NCBI GenBank assembly: GCA_009903905.1
Contig: WYEI01000258.1
Coordinates: 1 to 9,817 of the forward strand
Source of the DNA: Pyrobaculum sp.
Lineage (GTDB): Archaea; Thermoproteota; Thermoprotei; Thermoproteales; Thermoproteaceae
DNA: 9,817 nt
Direction of reading: 5' to 3'
Shown: positions 5,794-9,817 of the stretch, piece by piece
How positions within the stretch are numbered: position 1 is the first letter of the stretch
Layout of the letters: each line of letters begins with the position of its first letter
Made by a program: the position numbers and the translations under genes
The notes under the pieces: generated by a model
Database searches by the model: none
What the model was told of the DNA's origin: nothing
Seen by the model: the letters and a program-made list of their open reading frames with translations, nothing else

Positions 5794-6372
5794 TTAACAG
5801 CTACAGCCGAGCTTATCCCTCCCTATTATTTCAAGACGGCCCAATACGAACTGCAGATCTTCGTGTACGTTTCCTGTGAGGCCTATATGTTCTATTCTTT
5901 CAATAATGGTCTCCACCTCTATCCGGATATGATCCAGCTCATGGGCGATGGGCGGTTCCAGCTCGGATTTTACACTATCTAGTTTTCCGAGGAATCCTCG
6001 CAGTAATCCTATGAGTCTTTCACGCATCGCTTCGTTTATCGTGCTCCTGCCCTCCACGTATGTGGCGAGTTGCTTCGCCTCATACAACGCTTTGCAGAAG
6101 ATATCGCAGACGGCGTGTGTTTGCTTCTTTTCGCGCTCCCGTGGTCTCCCTATGGCTATTATCGCCACTATTGCCAATATGGCCACAGCGATTACGGCCA
6201 ACACCACTTCGCCAATGGCCATCTTTCTTCTCCCGCACCCTTTTCCTGACGGATCGCGACAACTAACATCATTTCTTCTCATGGCTATTATCGCCACTAT
6301 TGCCAATATGGCCACAGCGATTACGGCCAACACCTCTTCGCCGATGGCCATCAACATACGCAATTCGCTCAT
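5794..6372 (-). CDS. Membrane protein with a duplicated transmembrane module and a C-terminal Cys domain
   Basis: Protein of 192 residues. It carries two nearly identical hydrophobic helices, MAIGEEVLAVIAVAILAIV (residues 8-30) and MAIGEVVLAVIAVAILAIV (51-73). They are separated by a basic loop with two Cys (SCRDPSGKGCGRRK). After GRPREREKK comes a helical domain of about 107 residues that begins HAVCDIFCKAL (C89, C93) and ends KLGCSC (C190, C192). This matches the last 110 residues of the ankyrin protein at 198-1487 in the CX3C start, the length, and the terminal KLxCxC. The domain is likely displayed from the membrane; its function is unknown. Possible starts are ATG 6372, ATG 6357 (about 26 nt from a TTATAA box, leaderless), ATG 6351, and ATG 6222 (a single-helix form of 142 residues). 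It is divergent from the second ankyrin gene with about 130 bp between them. Confidence 0.8.
   Translation of the reverse strand: MSELRMLMAIGEEVLAVIAVAILAIVAIIAMRRNDVSCRDPSGKGCGRRKMAIGEVVLAVIAVAILAIVAIIAIGRPREREKKQTHAVCDIFCKALYEAKQLATYVEGRSTINEAMRERLIGLLRGFLGKLDSVKSELEPPIAHELDHIRIEVETIIERIEHIGLTGNVHEDLQFVLGRLEIIGRDKLGCSC
6152..6223 (-). repeat. Transmembrane module DNA repeat, copy 2 in protein order
   Basis: This 72-bp unit matches 6281-6352 at 70 of 72 positions; the differences are at 6206/6335 and 6214/6343. The offset is 129 bp, 43 codons, so the frame is kept. One difference changes Glu to Val; the other is silent. Confidence 0.95.
6281..6352 (-). repeat. Transmembrane module DNA repeat, copy 1 in protein order
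   Basis: This is the partner of 6152-6223 and contains ATG 6351. Sequences outside the 72 bp are not similar, so only the transmembrane segment was duplicated, not the promoter or leader. Confidence 0.95.
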
Positions 6373-6380
6373 CTCGATGC

Positions 6381-6415
6381 TTATAACTGTTAATGCCGGC
6401 TATTCGTACTTAAAG
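6381..6415 (-). promoter_or_regulatory. Promoter region of the duplicated-module membrane protein
   Basis: The minus strand has two A/T-rich boxes, CCTTTAAG near 6412 and TTATAA at 6381-6386. The first would start transcription near 6386, giving a 14-nt leader to ATG 6372. The second would start it at ATG 6357. The sequence does not decide between them. Confidence 0.4.
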
Positions 6416-6475
6416 GCCTTGTAACTGTAGCCTTCCACTGTCAATAGTAAGCGGCACGCGGCTCGTGCTTGTTCA

Positions 6476-6500
6476 TAAGTAGGTTTAAATTCTATAATTG
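6476..6500 (+). promoter_or_regulatory. Promoter region of the second ankyrin gene
   Basis: CATAAG (6476-6481) and GGTTTAAATTCTATAATTG (6482-6500) form a local A/T-rich stretch just upstream of ATG 6505. CATAAG is about 26 nt from the ATG, while TTTAAA is only about 18 nt away. The site lies in the short region shared with the divergent membrane-protein gene, so the two may be co-regulated. Confidence 0.4.
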
Positions 6501-6504
6501 ATTT

Positions 6505-6780
6505 ATGGCACCTTGTCCTTGGTACGTCGATGTTTCTAAGGTTGAGGCCGTTGTCGTCAAGACCCTAGAGGAGGCTGGGAAATCGCTCGAGAGGTGGAGA
6601 ATCGATGAATTGATCCGGAGGGCGCTCGGCCGGAGGGAGGGCGCGGGCGAAGATGGAGGGACCGAGCTCCACGAGGCCGTCAATAAAGGCGATGTTGAAG
6701 CAGCAAGGCGCCTGCTTGAGGCCGGGATAGATCCCAACGCTAGGAACGTCGCGGGCGAAACGCCGCTCCATAATAGCTGA
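6505..6780 (+). CDS. 5' fragment of the second ankyrin gene
   Basis: 91 residues starting MAPCPWYVDVSKVEAVVVKT. The first 50 residues form a helical N-terminal extension (SLERWRIDELIRRALGR) of unknown role. One full ankyrin repeat follows (ELHEAVNKGDVEAARRLLEAG) and then the start of the next (ETPLHN) before the premature TGA. Alone it has too few repeats for a stable ankyrin fold. Confidence 0.6.
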   Translation: MAPCPWYVDVSKVEAVVVKTLEEAGKSLERWRIDELIRRALGRREGAGEDGGTELHEAVNKGDVEAARRLLEAGIDPNARNVAGETPLHNS

Positions 6781-6805
6781 GTTTGGTGGACGGAGGGCGG
6801 AGGAG

Positions 6806-7624
6806 GTGGTTAAGCTCCTGCTGGAAGCTGGCTCGGACGTGAACGCGAGGGACAGCCTAGGTATGACCCCTCTGCACAGGGCCGTGCTCGTAGGCTCTGC
6901 CGACATAGTCAAGCTTCTGCTCTTGAACGGAGCGGACGTCAACGGTCGAGACAACATGGGCAGAACGCCGCTCCATATGGTTCCGCTCATGGCCGTATTG
7001 ATCGGAGACAGTCGGCTTCCCGAGCTCGCCCTGCTTCAGCTCAACAAAGCCGAGGTTTTAGCAAACTCTGGCGCTAACGTGAACGCCAAGGACGGCGTCT
7101 CCTGGACCCCGTTGCATTATGCCTCCTGCTTCGGACTTACGGATATCGTTAAACTGCTTCTGGAGAGGGGAGCAGATCCCAACGCTAAAGGCAGTATAGG
7201 CGAGACGCCGCTCCACTTAGCCTCGCTGAAAGACCACCCCGACGTAGTTGGGATGTTGCTGGGTGCCGGGGCTGACCCCAGCGCAAAGACGGTCGAGGGC
7301 GAGACCCCGCTACACACCGCCGCGGCTGAAGGCAACGTGTATGTTGCCGAGCTCCTCCTCGCCGCGCGGGCCGACCCCAATATAAAGGACAACATGGGCA
7401 GAACGCCGCTCCACTTGGCCTCCTGTAGGGGATACAGGGACTTCGTTAGGCTACTCCTCAAGATGGGAGCCGACCCCACTGTTAGGGACAACAAAGGGAA
7501 TAGCCCGCTTGACGTGGCGGCAAACGACGAATTAAAAAGGCTCATCAAGCTGGGCATCGGCTATCAAGCCCTTAGAAACGGGGGAAAGAACCGCGAGAGA
7601 GGCTCCTTTACGCTCTATGTATAA
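6806..7624 (+). CDS. 3' fragment of the second ankyrin gene: main ankyrin array
   Basis: The open frame after the shift runs from about 6776; its first available start is GTG 6806, in the middle of a repeat. It encodes the second half of repeat 2, repeats 3 to 8 and a partial cap (NSPLDVAANDELKRLIKL), and ends in a short basic tail (GGKNRERGSFTLYV). Repeat 4 (RTPLHMVPLMAVLIGDSRLP) is about 14 residues longer than normal. It sits at the same ordinal place as the irregular repeat of the first ankyrin protein and is also followed by WTPLH. GGAGGAG lies directly against GTG 6806 with no spacing, so independent translation is doubtful. It is probably the body of the broken gene. Confidence 0.65.
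   Translation: MVKLLLEAGSDVNARDSLGMTPLHRAVLVGSADIVKLLLLNGADVNGRDNMGRTPLHMVPLMAVLIGDSRLPELALLQLNKAEVLANSGANVNAKDGVSWTPLHYASCFGLTDIVKLLLERGADPNAKGSIGETPLHLASLKDHPDVVGMLLGAGADPSAKTVEGETPLHTAAAEGNVYVAELLLAARADPNIKDNMGRTPLHLASCRGYRDFVRLLLKMGADPTVRDNKGNSPLDVAANDELKRLIKLGIGYQALRNGGKNRERGSFTLYV
6950..6975 (+). repeat. 26-bp exact internal repeat of the second ankyrin gene (first copy)
   Basis: The block encoding DNMGRTPLH is identical in DNA at 6950-6975 and 7388-7413, 438 bp (146 codons) apart, in two non-adjacent repeats. Identity over 26 bases including third positions suggests gene conversion. Confidence 0.85.
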
Positions 7625-7742
7625 AATTAAAATAATATATTCAAATTTTTCATATATTACAATTTAAAACTAAATAAATAATTTCCTAGATACGTCCACT
7701 TATTTATAATATAAACTTTATAACTAAGCCACAAAGTATGGT
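7625..7742. promoter_or_regulatory. Strongly A/T-rich intergenic region with an inverted repeat
   Basis: Only about one base in five is G or C here, against a GC-rich background. TAATATAT (7633-7640) and ATATATTA (7652-7659) are perfect 8-bp inverted arms around an 11-nt spacer containing a T5 run. This could be an operator, or a terminator of the ankyrin gene. The right part carries the surface-protein promoter. Confidence 0.5.
7715..7723 (+). promoter_or_regulatory. TATA box of the surface-protein gene
   Basis: ACTTTATAA is centred near 7719, about 24 nt upstream of ATG 7743, fitting a leaderless archaeal transcript. ATG 7738 is out of frame and closes quickly. Confidence 0.65.
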
Positions 7743-9653
7743 ATGCGGGTCAGTATACGGCGCATCTTGAGCGCGCTCGCGCTAATACTGCTGTTTCCGG
7801 CTACCACTTCGGCGGCGGGCGTAGCGGCCTACTCACCTACTGGAGACCCGACTTTGCTCCTCTGGCTTGTTCCCTGGGGGCCTTCAAACGGCACATACAC
7901 CAACCTTCTGCCGTATCTGCCGAAGGTAACGATAGGCGTGGTGTTTGCGTTTCATACGGAGGGCTTGGGGAACGGCGCCACCCTGCAGGAAGCCCTGGCC
8001 TACAACGGCAACGGCTACTGGATCTCGGAACAGCTCTCGAAGCTCCAGGCGGTATACAGCTCCTCCAGCGTGGTTTTCGTGAACTTCTTACTGACTACAG
8101 ACACGTGGAGGGGCTATCTGACCAGCGTCACCCAGCCGCAGCTACTCCTCCTGAACTACACCCTCATGCAGATCGCCAGCCTCACCAACGGAGGAGAGAA
8201 GCTGATCGTCGGGATTTCCGAGATGAACGATCTTAGCTATTACGGGTACTATCAAGTTTACTCGCTCATCAGGCAAGATCTCCCGAACGCCCAGCTCTTC
8301 TACTACACCGACCTCGGCCAGAGCGTCGGCTCCGTGGAGAGCGTGTTCACGTACCTCCGGTCCAACGGGATAACTCTGAACTACTTGGGCTACGATGTCT
8401 ACCCATATCCGTCCTACGACTACTTCAACGGCCATATCCAAATCCCCAGCAATTACGTCAGCCAGATCTCCGAGCTCCAGAGCTTCGCCCGGCAAAACGG
8501 GGTCAGCTTCTTCATAGGGGACGTCGGCTTGAGGAACGGGGACGTGATGGGCTACCAAAAGCCCTACGCGATGAACTATATCGACTTCAGCGCCCCGGCG
8601 GGCTACCAAGTCACGATAAACTACTACGAGGACGTAATATCCCAGCTGTCCCCGATGGGAATAAACATTATAGGGATTTGGGACTACGACGGCTGGAACG
8701 GCGATCCGTTCGGTATTTGGAACAACCCGTACTTCGACCAGCTCCTCGAGTTCGTCGGGATAGAGCCGGTCGAGACGGCGAAGATAGAGGTGGTCTCGCC
8801 CGTCCCGTTCTTCTACATCAACGGGACTAAACATTACACCAACGGAACCTACACGGTGACCCTCCCGGTGAACATAAGCTTCGACAGCCTATACTACGTC
8901 AACGGCTCGGCGAGGATGGTTCTCGAGGGCGTTAAGGTCGACGGGATGCGGTTCGGGAGCAGCTTCGCGATAAGCGAGCCCGGCACCTATCAGATAACCG
9001 CCAACTACATCACGCAGTACTACGTGACCGTGAACCTAAACGTCTCGGCCTACGTGAACGGGGTCGAGGAGGCGCTGACCTCTGGGTGGTACGACGCGGG
9101 TACCACGATCCAGATCTACCCGCAGATCGTCCAGGTGGGCCAGTACGAGATCTACAACATAACTACACCCTACAGCTTCATAGTGAACGGCCCGGGGTCG
9201 ATCCAAGTTCCCTATACTGTAGAGTACTACGTCAGCATAGTGCTGCCCAACGGGACGATAGCAGGTTGGTACGCAAACGGGTCATTCATAAAACTGCCCA
9301 GAACCGTCTACGTGAGCGGCGTGGAGTACGAGCTCGGCGGGCCTGACCAGGTTGTGGTGAACGGCCCCGTCGTGTCTGCACGGCCGATGTACGTGCAAGT
9401 CTCCACGACCAGTACCACTACGGCAACGGCCCCAACTACCAGCACAACCACCACTTCTTCCACGGCCTCCGCGAGAGCCAGCCATCAAGCTCCTCAGACG
9501 ACTACGGCGGAAACCGTAGAAAGGGCCCCGACAGGCACGACGACCTCCGAGGGCGAATTCGTATGGCTAGTTAAGGTATCGGGTAACGCCTTTTTCTGGA
9601 TATTCATGATGGTAGTCGTCGTAGCGATAGTCATAATGACCAGGCGGAGATGA
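7743..9653 (+). CDS. Secreted, membrane-anchored surface protein with a glycoside-hydrolase-like TIM barrel
   Basis: Protein of 636 residues. A signal peptide (RRILSALALILLFPATTSAA) is followed by a domain of about 310 residues with strand/helix alternation typical of a clan GH-A barrel: VGISEMND (E160, candidate acid/base), YLGYDVYPYP (residues 215-222), FFIGDVGL (D260 where a Glu nucleophile is usual), and IIGIWDYDGWNGDPFGIW near the last strand. Beta-rich domains follow at about 345-550, including TQYYVTVNL...SGWYDAGTTIQI and a second similar unit VEYYVSIVL...AGWYANGSFI, as in other archaeal surface proteins. Then comes a Ser/Thr-rich stalk (555-603), a transmembrane helix (FFWIFMMVVVVAIVIM) and RRR. 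Ten NX[S/T] sequons are present. The likely role is polysaccharide or glycan processing or binding at the cell surface; activity is uncertain because of D260. The start is set by the leaderless promoter. Confidence 0.9.
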   Translation: MRVSIRRILSALALILLFPATTSAAGVAAYSPTGDPTLLLWLVPWGPSNGTYTNLLPYLPKVTIGVVFAFHTEGLGNGATLQEALAYNGNGYWISEQLSKLQAVYSSSSVVFVNFLLTTDTWRGYLTSVTQPQLLLLNYTLMQIASLTNGGEKLIVGISEMNDLSYYGYYQVYSLIRQDLPNAQLFYYTDLGQSVGSVESVFTYLRSNGITLNYLGYDVYPYPSYDYFNGHIQIPSNYVSQISELQSFARQNGVSFFIGDVGLRNGDVMGYQKPYAMNYIDFSAPAGYQVTINYYEDVISQLSPMGINIIGIWDYDGWNGDPFGIWNNPYFDQLLEFVGIEPVETAKIEVVSPVPFFYINGTKHYTNGTYTVTLPVNISFDSLYYVNGSARMVLEGVKVDGMRFGSSFAISEPGTYQITANYITQYYVTVNLNVSAYVNGVEEALTSGWYDAGTTIQIYPQIVQVGQYEIYNITTPYSFIVNGPGSIQVPYTVEYYVSIVLPNGTIAGWYANGSFIKLPRTVYVSGVEYELGGPDQVVVNGPVVSARPMYVQVSTTSTTTATAPTTSTTTTSSTASARASHQAPQTTTAETVERAPTGTTTSEGEFVWLVKVSGNAFFWIFMMVVVVAIVIMTRRR

Positions 9654-9797
9654 GGGCATGGCGGTTATGCTCGACGGAGGTTTAAACCTAGTGGCCGCAA
9701 TCAGAGAAAGTGAAAAGGGGATCCCAGCGCCGTAGTTTTCGACGAGGTGGTTTTAATAAGCTATCGGCGCTTGAGAGGGCCCCTCAGGCACCTCGAA
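9654..9797 (+). other. Spacer after the surface-protein gene
   Basis: A 25-codon frame from ATG 9658 to TAG 9733-9735 lies four bases after the previous stop but has no similarity or coding signature I can support. Otherwise only the TATA-like box and the repeat are visible. Confidence 0.3.
9751..9759 (+). promoter_or_regulatory. TATA-like box before the right-end repeat
   Basis: TTTTAATAA could start a transcript near 9780, just ahead of the DHATWR frame that runs off the window. No start codon with good context is seen, so only the box is noted. Confidence 0.35.
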
Positions 9798-9817
9798 GAC
9801 CACGCGACCTGGAGGGA
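9798..9817 (+). repeat. Inverted partner of the dispersed repeat at 3576-3595
   Basis: gaccacgcgacctggaggga is the exact reverse complement of 3576-3595. The match reaches the last base of the window, so its true length is unknown. The surrounding frame (from 9714, after a TGA) reads RGPLRHLEDHATWR off the right edge. Confidence 0.8.

Larger units (their letters stand above)
6505..7624 (+). pseudogene. Second ankyrin-repeat gene, interrupted by a frameshift near 6775
   Basis: The ankyrin pattern runs continuously from the frame at 6505 into another frame after about 6775. The first frame ends GETPLHNS and stops at TGA 6778-6780. The second frame carries on with AEFGGRRAEEVVKLLLEAG. Inserting two bases (for example GC) between 6774 and 6775 restores TPLHNAAEFG, exactly the ankyrin consensus TPLHxAAxxG. 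So the intact gene would encode about 373 residues, and the break looks like a recent 2-nt deletion because the rest has no further damage. Unlike the first ankyrin protein it lacks a Cys domain. It lies divergent from the membrane protein that carries one. A sequencing error or recoding are the alternatives to true inactivation. Confidence 0.75.

Noticed and set aside
5713..6424. Plus-strand frames of 89, 158 and 68 codons opposite the duplicated-module membrane protein
   Set aside because: Hydrophobic-looking only because the repeated transmembrane DNA is read backwards; the minus frame carries the coherent Cys domain.
8142..8834. 230-codon minus-strand frame inside the surface-protein gene
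   Set aside because: It is an antisense image of a clearly real gene, rich in Val/Asp/Leu from complementary codons, with no promoter or domain.
9658..9735. 25-codon frame after the surface-protein gene
   Set aside because: Too short, no ribosome-binding site or promoter of its own, and no recognisable sequence.

Overview
The window looks like a chromosomal segment of a hyperthermophilic crenarchaeon of the Thermoproteales (Pyrobaculum/Thermoproteus type). This is inferred from a GC-rich coding sequence using mostly AGG/AGA, GAG and AAG codons, frequent GTG starts, archaeal TATA boxes about 24-26 nt upstream of start codons (apparently leaderless mRNAs), one strong GGAGG site, and the absence of bacterial-type features. 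No rRNA, tRNA, CRISPR array or transposase gene was found, and no single base-level marker proves the genus.

Layout. 1-201 (+): the C-terminal end of a gene whose tail resembles the last segment of a Hanks-type Ser/Thr protein kinase. Its stop overlaps the stop of the convergent gene 198-1487 (-), an ankyrin-repeat protein with a C-terminal Cys domain ending in CRC. 1488-2059 holds an uncertain upstream extension of that gene and two head-on remnants of broken genes. 2060-3502 (-): a 480-aa HD-domain putative metal-dependent phosphohydrolase with two CX3C motifs near its C-terminus and a clear TATA box. 3503-3704: a promoter region with one copy of a dispersed repeat that recurs inverted at the very end of the window. 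3705-5267 (+) and 5170-5658 (-): two convergent genes overlapping by 98 bp, an unrecognised multidomain protein and a small membrane-anchored protein, which share a short SHOCT-like motif (EG[KR]IS..VY.Q). 5794-6372 (-): a membrane protein whose transmembrane module is duplicated almost perfectly at DNA level, followed by the same Cys domain as in the first ankyrin protein (CX3C about 100 residues before a terminal CXC). 6505-7624 (+), divergent from it: a second ankyrin gene broken by what looks like a 2-nt deletion. 7743-9653 (+): a secreted, heavily sequon-bearing, C-terminally anchored surface protein with a glycoside-hydrolase-like barrel. 9654-9817: a promoter-like box and the second copy of the dispersed repeat.

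How the parts may fit together (inference). The region is enriched in signalling and interaction modules: a kinase-like tail, two ankyrin arrays, an HD enzyme and membrane-anchored coiled-coil proteins. The most interesting pattern is that the Cys domain is fused to ankyrin repeats in one gene, but sits on a membrane-anchored protein divergently transcribed from a separate ankyrin gene at a second locus 4 kb away. This suggests a membrane-linked ankyrin/Cys-domain pair, duplicated and partly decaying. Duplications, gene fragments, the frameshift and the inverted repeat all point to a plastic, accessory region.
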